A stretch of 64,000 nt of DNA from Rhodococcus zopfii NBRC 100606 = JCM 9919 (GCF_001895025.1 NZ_BCXI01000001.1:62001-126000), one strand, 5' to 3'; positions 1 to 10,311 are shown, counted from the stretch's first letter. The notes: a model not told the origin generated them from the letters alone. Made by a program: numbers and translations.

Positions 1-560
1 TCCTGCGGGGACCGCGCCGAGCGCAGTTCCTCGGCGGGTTCGATGCCGAGTCGGCGCACGACCCAGTTCGCGGATCCGTTCAGGCCGCGGATGGCCCATT
101 TGAACGCCAGGGAGAACGCCACCTGCAGTCCCGCGGTGGCGCGGGCGGTGCCGAGGGGGTGGGCGATGGCCAGGTTCTTCGGGACCAGTTCCCCGAAGAT
201 CATCGAGAACGAGGTGGCGATGATCAGGGCGAGGGCCAGGGAGATGCCGGCAGCGGCGGATTCGCCGACGCCGACGGCACGCAGCAGCGGGGTCAGGAAC
301 CGGGCCAGGACCGGTTCGGCGAGGTAGCCGGTGATCAGGGTGGTGATGGTGATGCCCAGCTGGGCCCCCGACAGCTGGAACGACAGGGTGCGGTGTGCGT
401 GCTGGACCTGACGGGCGCGACGGTCGCCGTCACGGGCATGGGCGTCGACTGTGCTGCGTTCGAGCGCGGTCAGGGAGAATTCGGCGGCCACGAACAGGGC
501 CGTGCCGGCGGTCAGCGCAACGAAGCCGACCAGGGCCAGGAGTGACAGCAGAACGGACAT
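1..560 (-). CDS. CNNM/DUF21 (hemolysin C-like) membrane protein, C-terminus cut by window edge
   Basis: The first 186 codons of a leftward gene that runs off the window. The start is ATG at 560 with an AGGGG about 8 bases upstream. The N-terminus is a hydrophobic helix followed by the [12 protein letters not shown] stretch typical of DUF21. After two more hydrophobic segments comes [12 protein letters not shown], the family hallmark. CNNM proteins are membrane proteins with a DUF21 domain followed by CBS domains and are linked to Mg2+/Co2+ transport; the CBS and CorC parts would lie outside the window. The M. tuberculosis counterpart (Rv1842c) sits near gnd in the same order. The 214 bases upstream of the start hold no convincing gene. 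A 48-codon Ser/Pro/Gly-rich frame there ends TGATG-overlapped with this start, but I do not trust it. Confidence 0.9.
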   Translation of the reverse strand, partial: MSVLLSLLALVGFVALTAGTALFVAAEFSLTALERSTVDAHARDGDRRARQVQHAHRTLSFQLSGAQLGITITTLITGYLAEPVLARFLTPLLRAVGVGESAAAGISLALALIIATSFSMIFGELVPKNLAIAHPLGTARATAGLQVAFSLAFKWAIRGLNGSANWVVRRLGIEPAEELRSARSPQ

Positions 561-774
561 CAGCCGTGCCCCTGCCGGGTTTCGGTTCCGCCGGGTCTGT
601 CACCCGGCTCGCTAGAGGAGCCCTCCGAACCGGCGGAGTCGGAGTCCGCGTCGGCCATCGCGGCCGGGGATAGTGCCGTGCTGGGGATAGTGGGTGCCGT
701 GGGCACCTGGTTCCTCTCGTCGGGCTCGGCGGCGACGTCGCCGCGCGCCGAGCGTGGTCGGATGGGGAACCATT

Positions 775-1686
775 CTACTGGGCGATGTCCGGGTCGGTCG
801 CGCCGTGCGGGTCGGCGTCGCCGGACCCGGTGCCGTCGGGGGTGAGGTGGGCCTGGTCGCGGGACAGGGCGATGGTGGTGGCGAGCATGACGACGACGGC
901 GGCCGCGACCGCGGCGAGGGCGGCTCCGTCGACGCGCAGCCGTTCACCGAGAACCGTCATGCCGAGGAACACCGCGGCGAGGGGTTCGCCGATGGTCAGG
1001 GCCGGCAGGGACGCACCGAGCGCCCCGGCCTGGAAGGCGAGTTGCTGCAGGTAGCCGCCGGTGAGGCCGGCGGCGATCAGGGCCCAGGTCTGCCAGGAGC
1101 CGAGGACGGCACCCGGGCCGTGTTCGAACAGGTCGGTGACGTGCTTGGTGAAGACGACGGCGACGCCGAAGAGCAGGCCGCCGGCGGTGCCCAGCAGCAG
1201 GGCCCGGGTGTGCGGTCCGAGGGGGAACAGGGCGGCGGTGGCGGCCGCGGCGACGACCGCCAGGACCGTCGCGAGCGGCAGCGCCCAGTGCCGGGCGGCC
1301 GCGTCGATCTGTCCTTCGGTGGGGTTGCCGACGACGAGGAACACCGCCAGGGACACGCACAGGGCGCTGGCGAGCACCCATGTGGTGCGGTCGATGCGGC
1401 GGCCGGTGACGACCGCGGACAGGGGCAGCGCGAACAGCAGCGAGGTCACGAGCAGCGGTTGCACGATCAGGATCGCGCCGAGCGCGAGCGCCGCGACTTG
1501 CAGGAGGTAGCCGCCGCCGTCCCCGACGATGCCCGCCCACCACCGGGGGCTGCGGATGAGGGCGCCGAGCAGCGACCGGCCGCCGGGGACGGCCGCTGCC
1601 GAGCGTTGCTGGGCGACGCTGGCGGCCGCGAACAGCACGGCGGCGGCGAGCGCGCACGCCGCCGATGCTGCCGCGGTGCCGGTCAT
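775..1686 (-). CDS. DMT-superfamily (EamA-like) transporter
   Basis: A 303-residue protein made almost entirely of alternating hydrophobic helices, about ten transmembrane segments, arranged as two similar halves. This is typical of drug/metabolite transporters. The second half carries TIGEPLAAVFLGMTVLGERL, which resembles the EamA-repeat pattern of small residues followed by E and GE before the last helices. The start is taken as ATG at 1686 because translation from there opens directly with a membrane helix, and an upstream candidate at 1782 would add a Pro/Thr-rich stretch with no membrane character. It lies 13 bases downstream of gnd on the same strand, so it is probably co-transcribed. 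The substrate cannot be predicted. In the M. tuberculosis arrangement guaB1 occupies this interval, so the transporter is a lineage-specific neighbour. Confidence 0.8.
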   Translation of the reverse strand: MTGTAAASAACALAAAVLFAAASVAQQRSAAAVPGGRSLLGALIRSPRWWAGIVGDGGGYLLQVAALALGAILIVQPLLVTSLLFALPLSAVVTGRRIDRTTWVLASALCVSLAVFLVVGNPTEGQIDAAARHWALPLATVLAVVAAAATAALFPLGPHTRALLLGTAGGLLFGVAVVFTKHVTDLFEHGPGAVLGSWQTWALIAAGLTGGYLQQLAFQAGALGASLPALTIGEPLAAVFLGMTVLGERLRVDGAALAAVAAAVVVMLATTIALSRDQAHLTPDGTGSGDADPHGATDPDIAQ

Positions 1687-1699
1687 GTGCGGGTGCGGG

Positions 1700-3160
<1,461 letters not shown>

Positions 3161-3228
3161 GGGTACAGCTTCCCCTCTCGTCGGGTGGTGTGGAGATCGG
3201 CGCCGCGGGTTTTGGAACGTGACGTGCG

Positions 3229-4182
3229 TCACCAGGAGCGCAGGAGGCGGTCCACTTCGACGAGCCAGGGCACCGCGACCGCGAGGGTCGGAACCACGAG
3301 GATCGCGGCCGCGGCGGTGTAGGCGACCGCGGCGGTGCGGGTGTCGGCGCCGGGGCCGGCCAGTCGCTGGACGCGCAGCAGCGTCGACGGTCCCCCGACG
3401 GCCATTGCCCCGGTAGGGGTGCGCGATTCGGCGCAGGTGACGAGGGCGCGGGCCAGCGGTCCGGGCCCGGTGGCCCGGACCGCCGAGTCGTCGGCGAGCA
3501 TCTCGATGAGCAGTTGCACCGAGCCGAGTGCCGAACCGGAGCGCACCCACCGAGGGAACGCCTCGTACACCGCGGTGAATGCTTCGAGGACGAGATCGTG
3601 CCGGGCCCGCAGGTGGGAGTGTTCGTGGCTGAGCACCGCGCGCAGTTCGGTGTCGTCGAGGTGGTCGAGGGTGCCTTCGCTGAGCACCACGCGGTGCCGC
3701 AGGCCGGGCAGGCAGTAGGCGATGGGGTCGGCGCTGTCGAGGATGCGCACGTGCGGGAGCTGGCGGATCGCGGCGCCGCTCTCACGCCGGTCGAGCAGGT
3801 CGACGAGCATGCGGTGCCGGGACCGGCGGCGGCGGGTGCGGACCGCCACGCGCAGGGTCGAATAGATCAGCCGTGCCCCGATCAGCAGGGTCGCGGCGAA
3901 CACGGCGACGTAGGTCAGCCACAGCGGCAGGCCGAGGGCGTCGATTTCGCGCAGCGGTTCGGTGGTGGGACGACCGTCCTGGCCGGGAACCAGCAGCAAT
4001 GCCGCGATGGCGAGACCGGAACTGAACGCGGACAGCACCGCGGCGAGCGCGACCGCCTGCCACAGCACCAGGGCGGCGCGGGGCGTGCGGTCCGGCCAGG
4101 TCGCCCTGCTCAGCAGCGCCGGGACGGGGCCGGCGAGCAGCAGCGCGAGGATGCCGAAGACCAGCGGGGTGGTCGCGTTCAT
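3229..4182 (-). CDS. M56-family (BlaR1-like) membrane zinc peptidase
   Basis: A 317-residue protein with three N-terminal membrane helices (about residues 6-25, 36-66 and 85-108), a cytoplasmic peptidase region and one C-terminal helix (about 290-310). The zinc motif HEHSH lies at residues 186-190, with ADDSAV further on as a likely third-ligand region. It lacks the penicillin-sensor domain of staphylococcal BlaR1, as does the mycobacterial homologue Rv1845c. It probably cleaves or otherwise inactivates the adjacent BlaI repressor in response to a cell-envelope signal. Its start lies 13 bases after the blaI stop, so the two are one transcript. The inducing signal is unknown. Confidence 0.87.
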   Translation of the reverse strand: MNATTPLVFGILALLLAGPVPALLSRATWPDRTPRAALVLWQAVALAAVLSAFSSGLAIAALLLVPGQDGRPTTEPLREIDALGLPLWLTYVAVFAATLLIGARLIYSTLRVAVRTRRRRSRHRMLVDLLDRRESGAAIRQLPHVRILDSADPIAYCLPGLRHRVVLSEGTLDHLDDTELRAVLSHEHSHLRARHDLVLEAFTAVYEAFPRWVRSGSALGSVQLLIEMLADDSAVRATGPGPLARALVTCAESRTPTGAMAVGGPSTLLRVQRLAGPGADTRTAAVAYTAAAAILVVPTLAVAVPWLVEVDRLLRSW

Positions 4183-4195
4183 GGCATCGAGTGTG

Positions 4196-4606
4196 TCAGC
4201 TCGCGCGACCGGTGTGTTGCTCGGCCACGCCGGTGGCGGTTTCCTTGGCGTCGAGGGCCGCCAGGGCTTCGCGGAGCGCTGCGGCTTCGTCGGCGCCGAC
4301 GCGTCCGACGAAGTGGACGAGTGCAGCGGTGCGGCCACGGCGGTCGGCCTGGTCGAGGGCGTCGACCATCAGGCCGGCGACGAGCTCGTCCCGACCGTGC
4401 ACCGGCAGGTAGCGGTGGGCACGGTCGTCGCGCTGCTGGATGACCAGATTCTTCTTCGCGAGACGCTGCAGGACGGTCATGACCGTGGTGTATGCGAGGG
4501 ATCGTCGGGTGGACAGGGCCTCGTGGACCTGCCGCACCGTCTGGGGTTCGGTGGAGGCCCAGAGGTGCTCCATCACTGCTCGCTCGAGTTCGCCGAGTGC
4601 TGCCAT
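4196..4606 (-). CDS. blaI: BlaI/MecI-family transcriptional repressor
   Basis: A 136-residue protein with a winged-helix N-terminus: LGELERAVMEHLW, then the recognition region SLAYTTVMTVLQRLAKKNLV, then the RDDRAHRYLPVH wing. A short helical dimerisation tail follows. This matches the Penicillinase_R family in length and motif spacing. It is expected to repress its own operon, with the M56 protease gene just downstream as the de-repression switch. In M. tuberculosis the orthologue (Rv1846c) also controls an ATP-synthase promoter and some resistance genes. A candidate operator lies 35-52 bases upstream of its start. Confidence 0.92.
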   Translation of the reverse strand: MAALGELERAVMEHLWASTEPQTVRQVHEALSTRRSLAYTTVMTVLQRLAKKNLVIQQRDDRAHRYLPVHGRDELVAGLMVDALDQADRRGRTAALVHFVGRVGADEAAALREALAALDAKETATGVAEQHTGRAS

Positions 4607-4640
4607 GCGACGATTCTACGGACTCTCCGACGCGCATGCG

Positions 4641-4658
4641 TACTACCCCTGGTCGTAG
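4641..4658. promoter_or_regulatory. candidate BlaI operator
   Basis: Upstream of blaI the sequence TACTACCCCTGGTCGTAG contains inverted CTAC/GTAG half-sites separated by eight bases. BlaI proteins bind dyads with TAC/GTA-type half-sites, and the mycobacterial operator is of the TACTAC/GTAGTA type as I recall it. The site overlaps the stop codon of the importer ATPase gene (4643-4645), so bound BlaI could also affect read-through from the iron operon. The right half-site is imperfect. Confidence 0.4.
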
Positions 4659-5593
4659 GGTCTTTCGGCCTGGTCGCCCCGCGTGTCGTGGGGGTCCCCG
4701 ACAGCATCCGGACTGTCGGCACCGCCGACGGTGCCGTAGACGTGCCGCGCGCCGATCGGGACGATCAGGGGACGCCCGGACACCGGGTCGTCGATGACGG
4801 CGGCGTCGAGTCCGAACACCTCGCGCAGCAGCTCGACGGAGATCACCTCGGCGGGGACACCGGCGGCGACGATCCGGCCGGCTTTCATCACGACGAGGTG
4901 GTCGCTGTAGCGCACCGCGAGATTCAGGTCGTGCAGCACCATCACCACGGTGCGGCCCAACTCGCTGTGCAGCCGATCGACGAGGTCGAGGACTTCCACC
5001 GAGTGGGCGAGGTCGAGGTAGGTGGTCGGCTCGTCCAGCAGCAGGATGTCGGTGCCCTGCGCGAGGGCCATCGAGATCCAGGCGCGCTGACGCTGACCGC
5101 CGGACAGTTCGTCGACGGGACGGTCGGCGAGGTCGGTGATGCCGGTGCGTGCGAGGGCGGCGGAGACCTCGTCCTCGTCGTCGGAGGACCACTGGCGCAG
5201 CCACGACTGGTGCGGATGCCGGCCGCGGGCGACGAGGTCGGCGACGGTCAGGCCTTCGGGGGCGACGGGGGCCTGGGGCAGCATGCCGAGGATCCGCGCC
5301 ACCTCGCGGGTGCGCATCGAGGCGATGGCGTGGCCGTCGAGCAGCACGCTGCCGGCACGCGGGCGCAGCAGCCGGCTCAGGGCGCGCAGCAGCGTCGACT
5401 TGCCGCAGCCGTTGGGTCCGATGACGGTGGTGACGACGCCGGTGGGGACGGTCAGGTCGAGATCGTCGACGATGAGACGGTCGCCGTAGCCGAGGGACAG
5501 GTGCTCGGCGACCAGTCGCGGTTCGGCGGGCGCCGCCCCGTCGATGCCGGCCGTGCCGGTGCCGGACGTGTCGAACATCGTGATGCCGGTCAT
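4643..5593 (-). CDS. ferric-siderophore ABC transporter ATPase (FepC/FecE type)
   Basis: A 316-residue ABC ATPase that powers siderophore uptake. Walker [10 protein letters not shown] is at residues 59-67, the Q-loop at ILGMLPQAP, the signature LSGGQRQR at 163-170, Walker B ILLLDEPT at 183-190, and the H-loop follows in VLHDLNLA. The order of motifs and the [13 protein letters not shown] opening are typical of FepC/FhuC. The ATG at 5593 overlaps the stop of the second permease by four bases (ATGA), so the two are translationally coupled. The C-terminus extends about 25 residues past the family core and is polar and low in complexity. Confidence 0.94.
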   Translation of the reverse strand: MTGITMFDTSGTGTAGIDGAAPAEPRLVAEHLSLGYGDRLIVDDLDLTVPTGVVTTVIGPNGCGKSTLLRALSRLLRPRAGSVLLDGHAIASMRTREVARILGMLPQAPVAPEGLTVADLVARGRHPHQSWLRQWSSDDEDEVSAALARTGITDLADRPVDELSGGQRQRAWISMALAQGTDILLLDEPTTYLDLAHSVEVLDLVDRLHSELGRTVVMVLHDLNLAVRYSDHLVVMKAGRIVAAGVPAEVISVELLREVFGLDAAVIDDPVSGRPLIVPIGARHVYGTVGGADSPDAVGDPHDTRGDQAERPYDQG

Positions 5594-6711
5594 ATGGAGG
5601 CCTTCCGGTTGGAGCGCACGAGGAGGTAGAGCAGGAATGGTCCGCCGAGGGCGGAGGTGACCAGTCCGACGGGCAGGGCGACCGGCAGGACGGTGCGGGC
5701 GATGAGGTCGGAACCGGCGACGAGCACCGCGCCGGTGAGCGCGGACGCAATGATCGGGGGGCCGTCGGCGCGGACCAGGCGCACTGCGAGCTGGGGGGCG
5801 GCCAGGGCGACGAAGCCGATGGGTCCGGCGGCGGCGGTGGCGATGCCGGCCAGGGCGCACGCCGCGGCGAGCAGCAGACCCTGCTGGGTGTGGAGCCGGA
5901 TGCCGAGGGAGCGGGCAGTGTCGTCGCCGAGGCGCAGGGCCCCGACGGTGGTGCCGGCGATCAGGGGCCAGGTGCCGATGACGGCCAGGGCGAGCGCGGC
6001 CGGCGCCACCTGGCTCCAGGCGGCGCCGTTGAGGGATCCGGTGAGCCACACCTGGGCGCGGGCGACGTCGTTGATGTCGGCGGAGACGAGCATCCAGTTG
6101 GTCAGGGCGATGAGCATGGCGTTGGCTCCGATGCCGATGAGGACCAGTCGGAATCCCTCGACGCCGTTGCGCCAGGCCAGCAGGTAGATGACGAAGGCGG
6201 TGAGCAGGCCGCCGGTGAGCGCGGCCAGGGGCAGGCCGAGGCCGGCGAGGAACCCGACGATCGATCCACCGCTGGTCACCACGATCAGGGCGACGGCCGC
6301 GGCGCCGGCCCCGGCGGTGATGCCGAGGATGTCGGGGCTGGCCAGCGGGTTGCGCGACAGCGACTGGGTGATCGCGCCGGCCACCGCGAGGGCGGCGCCG
6401 ACCACGAGGGCACCGACGCTTCGGGGCAGGCGCAGGTCCAGGACGATGAACCGGTCGAGGCGTTCGCCGCCGCCGACGAGAACCTCGAGCACCTGCGGCA
6501 CCGACAGCGGGTAGTCGCCGCGGCCGAGACTCACACACAGCAGCAGAAACGCGGCGGCGGCGAGCAGACCGCACACCGCGACGTGCCGGCCGCGCCACAC
6601 CAGCGACACGCGTCCGATCCGCAGGGCCGGTCGGGACGGGATCGCGGTGGAGATCTGCACCGGTCGGCGGGTGCGCCGGGACGGGGCCGGCAGCGTGATC
6701 GAATCGGTCAC
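5590..6711 (-). CDS. FecCD-family siderophore permease, second subunit (FepG type)
   Basis: A 373-residue permease with about ten membrane helices. It has the FecCD landmarks [38 protein letters not shown] and [18 protein letters not shown]. The last of these is the loop that contacts the ATPase. The GTG start at 6711 overlaps the upstream permease stop (GTGA), which indicates tight coupling. It would form a heterodimeric channel with the RDD-fused permease at 6708-8135. No substrate-binding lipoprotein is encoded in this operon, so the receptor must lie elsewhere. Confidence 0.94.
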   Translation of the reverse strand: MTDSITLPAPSRRTRRPVQISTAIPSRPALRIGRVSLVWRGRHVAVCGLLAAAAFLLLCVSLGRGDYPLSVPQVLEVLVGGGERLDRFIVLDLRLPRSVGALVVGAALAVAGAITQSLSRNPLASPDILGITAGAGAAAVALIVVTSGGSIVGFLAGLGLPLAALTGGLLTAFVIYLLAWRNGVEGFRLVLIGIGANAMLIALTNWMLVSADINDVARAQVWLTGSLNGAAWSQVAPAALALAVIGTWPLIAGTTVGALRLGDDTARSLGIRLHTQQGLLLAAACALAGIATAAAGPIGFVALAAPQLAVRLVRADGPPIIASALTGAVLVAGSDLIARTVLPVALPVGLVTSALGGPFLLYLLVRSNRKASI

Positions 6712-8135
6712 AGGGACACCAGCTTCCGTCGGCGGACCAGGGCGATGAAGAAGGGTGCGCCGATCAGGGCGAGCACGATACCGACCTGCAGTTCGCCGGG
6801 GCGGACCACGATGCGGCCGACGACGTCGGCGAGCAGCAGCAGCACGCCGCCGAGCAGGCCCGCGTAGGGCACGAGCCACCGGTAGTCGGGTCCGGTGATC
6901 GCACGGGCGATGTGCGGGACGATCAGGCCGATGAACGCGATCGGTCCGCACGCGGCGGTGGCGGCCCCGGTGAGCAGGGTGATCGCGACGATCCCGACGG
7001 TGCGGCTGACGGCGACATTCGTGCCGAGCGAGCGGGCCACGTCCTCGCCGAGGGCGAGCACGTTGAGGCCGGGGCTGCCGGCGAGGGCGATGATCGCGCC
7101 GGCGGCGAGGAACGGCAGCACCTGCCACAGCACGTCGGTACCGCGGCCGGCGACCGATCCGACCACCCAGAAGCGGAAGCCGTCGAGGGTGGTCTGGTCG
7201 AGCAGGACCACCGTGTTGGTCATGGCCTGCAGGAAGAACGCGACCGCGGCACCGGCCAGCGCCAGGCTCAGGGGGCTCGCGTGGCCGTTGCCGAGGGAGG
7301 CGAATCCGAAGACGGTGACGGCGGCCAGCAGGGAACCGGCGAACGCGAACCACAGGTACTGGGACGGGGTGGTCATCCCGAACAGGTAGATGGAGAGCAC
7401 GACGAGGAACGCGGCACCGGCATTGATGCCGAGCAGGCCGGCGTCGGCGAGAGGGTTGCGGGTGTGTCCCTGGATGAGGGCGCCGGCGATCCCGAGGGCG
7501 ACGCCGACGACCAGTCCGAGCACGGTGCGGGGGATGCGCAGGGTGTGCACGATCAGGTCGGTTTCGGAGCCGTCGTCGACGGTGAGCGCGTGGAAGACCT
7601 CGGCGAAGGTCATGGGACGGGCCCCGATGGAGATGCTGGCGAGCAGGACCAGGACGAGCAGCACGATGAGGGCGGCCAGACCGAGCAGCCGGCGCCGCCG
7701 CATCCCGGTGACGGTGTTGTCCGGCGGGCGGGGGGTGAAGCCGTCGGCGGCGGCGATCTCGGCGGTGACGACCTCGGTGCCCCGGCGTAGCAGGGCGCGC
7801 CGGGTACCGACGGGGACGCCGGTGTCGGCGTCGCGGGTGATCAGACCGGTCCAGTGCTTGCCGAGGCTGCTGCCGGTGTGTCCCTCGCGGCGGCCGTTGT
7901 TCCACACCAGGAATCCGGCGGCGGCGGCCGCGGCGGCGAATCCGAAGACGATGCGGTCGGTCTGTCCGCCGCCGTTCGCGTCGCCGAGGGTGTCGACGAG
8001 CAACGCGCCGATCACCAGCGGTATCGCGAACAGTGCGGTGTCGAGCGCGGTGGCGGTCAGGCGCCGCGCGGGGGTCGCCGGTGGACCCGGATCGGGTGCG
8101 GCCGGTGAGGGCCCCGGGTGTCGGATCGTGGTCAC
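6708..8135 (-). CDS. FecCD-family siderophore permease with N-terminal RDD domain
   Basis: A 475-residue fusion. Residues about 20-125 form an RDD domain: [14 protein letters not shown] opens the first helix, a second helix follows, then [19 protein letters not shown]. Residues about 145-475 are a complete FecCD permease with [37 protein letters not shown] and [20 protein letters not shown] domains are short membrane modules of poorly known function, seen alone or at protein ends. The fused part could aid assembly or gate the channel. The start is GTG at 8135 with GAGGAG 13 bases upstream, a rather long gap. The gene heads the importer operon and has an iron box 59-77 bases upstream. Confidence 0.9.
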   Translation of the reverse strand: MTTIRHPGPSPAAPDPGPPATPARRLTATALDTALFAIPLVIGALLVDTLGDANGGGQTDRIVFGFAAAAAAAGFLVWNNGRREGHTGSSLGKHWTGLITRDADTGVPVGTRRALLRRGTEVVTAEIAAADGFTPRPPDNTVTGMRRRRLLGLAALIVLLVLVLLASISIGARPMTFAEVFHALTVDDGSETDLIVHTLRIPRTVLGLVVGVALGIAGALIQGHTRNPLADAGLLGINAGAAFLVVLSIYLFGMTTPSQYLWFAFAGSLLAAVTVFGFASLGNGHASPLSLALAGAAVAFFLQAMTNTVVLLDQTTLDGFRFWVVGSVAGRGTDVLWQVLPFLAAGAIIALAGSPGLNVLALGEDVARSLGTNVAVSRTVGIVAITLLTGAATAACGPIAFIGLIVPHIARAITGPDYRWLVPYAGLLGGVLLLLADVVGRIVVRPGELQVGIVLALIGAPFFIALVRRRKLVSL

Positions 8136-8193
8136 GTGCGCGGGTGCTCCTCGGTATCGGTGCCGGGCCGGGGCGGACGAGGTCCGCGGGAAG

Positions 8194-8212
8194 TTAGGTT
8201 ACGGAATCCTAT
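8194..8212. promoter_or_regulatory. IdeR/DtxR iron box, importer side
   Basis: TTAGGTTACGGAATCCTAT matches 14 of 19 positions of the DtxR/IdeR consensus TTAGGTTAGGCTAACCTAA. It lies 59 bases before the start of the RDD-FecCD permease gene. This predicts repression of the importer when iron is plentiful. Confidence 0.7.
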
Positions 8213-8255
8213 CTACTCCCTGGCGTGTCGAGTTGCGCGACCGCCCCAGGCATGC

Positions 8256-8274
8256 CATGGTTAGGCTAACCTAA
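8256..8274. promoter_or_regulatory. IdeR/DtxR iron box, strong
   Basis: CATGGTTAGGCTAACCTAA matches 16 of 19 consensus positions; the last 14 bases are perfect. It lies 38 bases before the rightward gene at 8313, so it most likely controls that gene, and possibly both directions together with the box at 8194. Confidence 0.88.
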
Positions 8275-8312
8275 GCCCATCGCGGGGTGGCTGCCGATCA
8301 GGAGGTGTGTGG

Positions 8313-9026
8313 GTGTCGACTCTGCTGCTGACCCGTCTCGGGGTCCCGCCGATCCGTGCGGTCGAGGGTGCCGCGTTCGACGACACGCGCGCCCGGCTGC
8401 GCGCGTTGACGCCGGATGCCCCTCGCGTCTACGCCGTTGCGCGCGTCGAGGAGGAACCGCGCCGCCGCTGGTGGCGCCTGGCCGGTGAGGATCGGGGTCA
8501 GCGCGTCGGACTGCTCTACCGCCGCGTGCTCGAGGACGTCGTGGATCCGCGCATCGCGGTCGAGCAGGTGGCCGGGGCGCTGATCCACGTGGTCGTCGGC
8601 CGGGTCCTGGCGCCGTTCCTCGTCGAGGGGCGCGCCTGGGATCCCGGCCTGGACAACCTGTGGGTGCACCAGGACAGCGACGGCGGCATCGACTGGGCCG
8701 GTGTCGCCGACGACACCCTGCGCGTGCTGCCGGGCGATCCGGCCGAAGGCGCCCGCGGCGTGGTGGTGTTGCCGTGCGAGCGGGCGCTCGCGATCTGGAC
8801 CGCCCACCGCGCGGTCACCGCGTTGTCGGCGGTGCATCGGACGCTGCAGGGTTGCGCCCCGATCGACGGCGCGCGTTACTGGTCGCTGGTCGGCCGGGCG
8901 GTCGTCACCGGGGCCGCGCAGCTGCCGTTGCTCGCCGATTCGTCGCGGCGGGTCTCCACGCGCCGCGGTCAGCAGCTGCTCGACGCGTTCGTTTCCGCGG
9001 GTTTCCCGGTCCGGGGCCTTGCCTGA
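8313..9026 (+). CDS. iron-box-controlled protein of unknown function
   Basis: A 237-residue soluble-looking protein with no signal peptide or membrane helix. The start is GTG at 8313, chosen because AGGAGG at 8300-8305 gives a seven-base spacing; GTG at 8307 is too close. Recognisable blocks are LDNLWVHQDSDGGIDWAGV, DDTLRVLPGDPAEGAR and a C-terminal YWSLVGRAVVTGAAQLPLLADSSRR. Position and iron box suggest a role in siderophore iron release, for example a relative of FhuF or IucA/IucC C-terminal proteins. However, the C-terminal cysteine cluster that binds the FhuF 2Fe-2S centre is absent. I do not recognise the family with confidence. Confidence 0.78.
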   Translation: MSTLLLTRLGVPPIRAVEGAAFDDTRARLRALTPDAPRVYAVARVEEEPRRRWWRLAGEDRGQRVGLLYRRVLEDVVDPRIAVEQVAGALIHVVVGRVLAPFLVEGRAWDPGLDNLWVHQDSDGGIDWAGVADDTLRVLPGDPAEGARGVVVLPCERALAIWTAHRAVTALSAVHRTLQGCAPIDGARYWSLVGRAVVTGAAQLPLLADSSRRVSTRRGQQLLDAFVSAGFPVRGLA

Positions 9027-9117
9027 TTAGGGCAGCCTTTCCTACAATGATGATTGTCACCTACTGTCGGACCGCGCCGGAGTCCTGAGGGCTGCAGAGA
9101 CTCCCGGTCCTTCCCAC

Positions 9118-9158
9118 GGCGGGCCCCGCGAATCCGCGGGGTCCGCCGGATCTTTTTT
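9118..9158 (+). terminator. intrinsic terminator
   Basis: A 13-base stem (9118-9130 with 9135-9147, one G-T wobble) closes a four-base loop. It is followed three bases later by TCTTTTTT. It lies 92 bases after the stop of the iron-box gene and before the thioesterase gene, and should separate the two transcripts. Confidence 0.85.
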
Positions 9159-9249
9159 CCGGGCACCGGCCCGGCCCCGCGCCCCGACGTCGTCGACCGC
9201 ATGCAAGCGCCTACCATCCGACGAGACAACACGAGACGACGGAGACCTC

Positions 9250-9684
9250 ATGACCGACCAGCTCACCCCCGATCCCGCCGCCACCACCGACGCGAACAAC
9301 GTCGGATTCGGCACCGTGCTCGGACTCGAATTCGTCGAAACCGGCCCGGAGCGGGTGGTCGCGCAGTGGACGGTGACGCCGAATCATCACCAGCCGTACG
9401 GCATCGTGCACGGCGGGGTGTACTGCGCGGTCATCGAGTCGGTGGCGAGCATCGCGGGGGCGCTGTGGTTCGGCGACCGCGGTCACGTCGTCGGCGTCAA
9501 CAACAACACCGACTTCATCCGCGCCACCCGCGAGGGGGTGCTCACCGCCACCGCGACCCCCGTGCAACGCGGCCGCACCCAGCAGTTGTGGCAGGTCGCG
9601 ATCGTCGACGAGAAGGACCGCACGGTCGCGCACGGGCAGGTGCGTCTGGCCAACATCGCCGACGCCGACCGGATCGGCCACTAG
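9250..9684 (+). CDS. PaaI-type hotdog thioesterase
   Basis: A 144-residue single hotdog domain. The motif HHQPYGIVHGGVYCAVIESV holds the conserved HGG and the catalytic acidic residue (E of IES) on the central helix. GHVVGVNNNTDFIRATREG forms the following strands. The family hydrolyses acyl-CoA thioesters, often phenylacetyl-, aryl- or long-chain acyl-CoA. The ATG has GGAGAC six bases upstream. The M. tuberculosis relative Rv1847 lies between blaI and the urease genes, so this gene marks the ancestral order of the locus. The substrate is not predictable. Confidence 0.9.
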   Translation: MTDQLTPDPAATTDANNVGFGTVLGLEFVETGPERVVAQWTVTPNHHQPYGIVHGGVYCAVIESVASIAGALWFGDRGHVVGVNNNTDFIRATREGVLTATATPVQRGRTQQLWQVAIVDEKDRTVAHGQVRLANIADADRIGH

Positions 9685-10194
9685 GACCGCTCGGTCCCGG
9701 GACCGCGGCCCGCGGCCTCCGAGTGCCGGGATCGTGATCGGGGTGAGCGCATGCGACTTTCGCCATCGACGGCTTCGTCTGCACAGACAGTCCTGACCGG
9801 TTCCCCGCGGCTCCCTGGTTCCTCCTCGGCACGCTCGCGGCGGCAGCATCTTAGGTTCCAGTCCTCCGTTGGCGACTCGGCGGTTGAAGTGCCGTCAGCG
9901 GCTGGGCTGTGTCGCGAAGCTCGACGACGTCCCGGCCGTTGTGGTCGAGCACGTCCGCATCGAGACCGGGCTGGCGGCGTGGTGGCCGCGAGCATCCGGA
10001 CCGAGCTGAACGGCGAATTCTTCGCGATGGCCCCGTCGCGCCCGCGGCGGGATCGGCCCCGCTCGCGCGCCGTGGCCGTAGTGGTCTCCTCTGATATGAA
10101 GGTGTTCACAATCTGCGAGCGGGGATCGTTGGCCGCGTGCTAGTTTGGGTCGTCTGTGTTTGACCTGGAGTGCGAGAGAATGGGAGGTGAGTTG
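9685..10194. other. non-coding stretch with a possible transposase remnant
   Basis: About 510 bases between the thioesterase and the rsgA leader with no intact gene. Around 9899-9985 the + strand reads RLGCVAKLDDVPAVVVEHV. This resembles the N-terminal region of Tn3-family transposases, where an RLG block is followed by DVPxxVVxxV, but with the linking residues deleted and stops on either side. The match is short and by eye only. The right end of the stretch should contain the promoter for the rsgA leader. Confidence 0.3.
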
Positions 10195-10263
10195 ATGTTT
10201 GCGGTGAAGACCGCTGCGGTGCGCAGCGCCCGGACCATCCTCACGTCCCGGGCCCCGGTCTAG
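10195..10263 (+). CDS. 22-residue leader peptide upstream of rsgA
   Basis: A small frame beginning MFAVKTAAVRSART and ending LTSRAPV-stop, with a strong GGGAGGTGAG ribosome site six bases before ATG 10195. It is basic and Arg-rich, sits alone in a 680-base gap, and ends 102 bases before the rsgA start. An imperfect hairpin and a T-rich run lie between. This is the layout of actinobacterial ribosome-stalling or attenuation leaders that precede ribosome-related and antibiotic-response genes. Translation is inferred from the ribosome site and position only. Confidence 0.6.
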   Translation: MFAVKTAAVRSARTILTSRAPV

Positions 10264-10286
10264 ACCCGATTACCCGTTGCCGGTAG

Positions 10287-10311
10287 TCACCGCGAGCTGT
10301 GCTCTCGGTGA
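10287..10311 (+). promoter_or_regulatory. candidate attenuator hairpin in the rsgA leader
   Basis: TCACCGCGAG (10287-10296) pairs with CTCTCGGTGA (10302-10311) at nine of ten positions across a five-base loop. T-rich sequence (TTGGTTTTCGTGTT) begins about eight bases later. It starts 23 bases after the leader-peptide stop, so a ribosome stalled in the leader could alter its folding. Confidence 0.4.

Noticed and set aside
561-774. A 48-codon frame ending TGATG-overlapped with the CNNM start
   Set aside because: Low-complexity Ser/Pro/Gly composition and no recognisable homology; the overlap may be chance.
9899-9985. Intact Tn3-family transposon
   Set aside because: Only about 29 codons resemble the transposase, with internal gaps and stops; no inverted terminal repeats were found.
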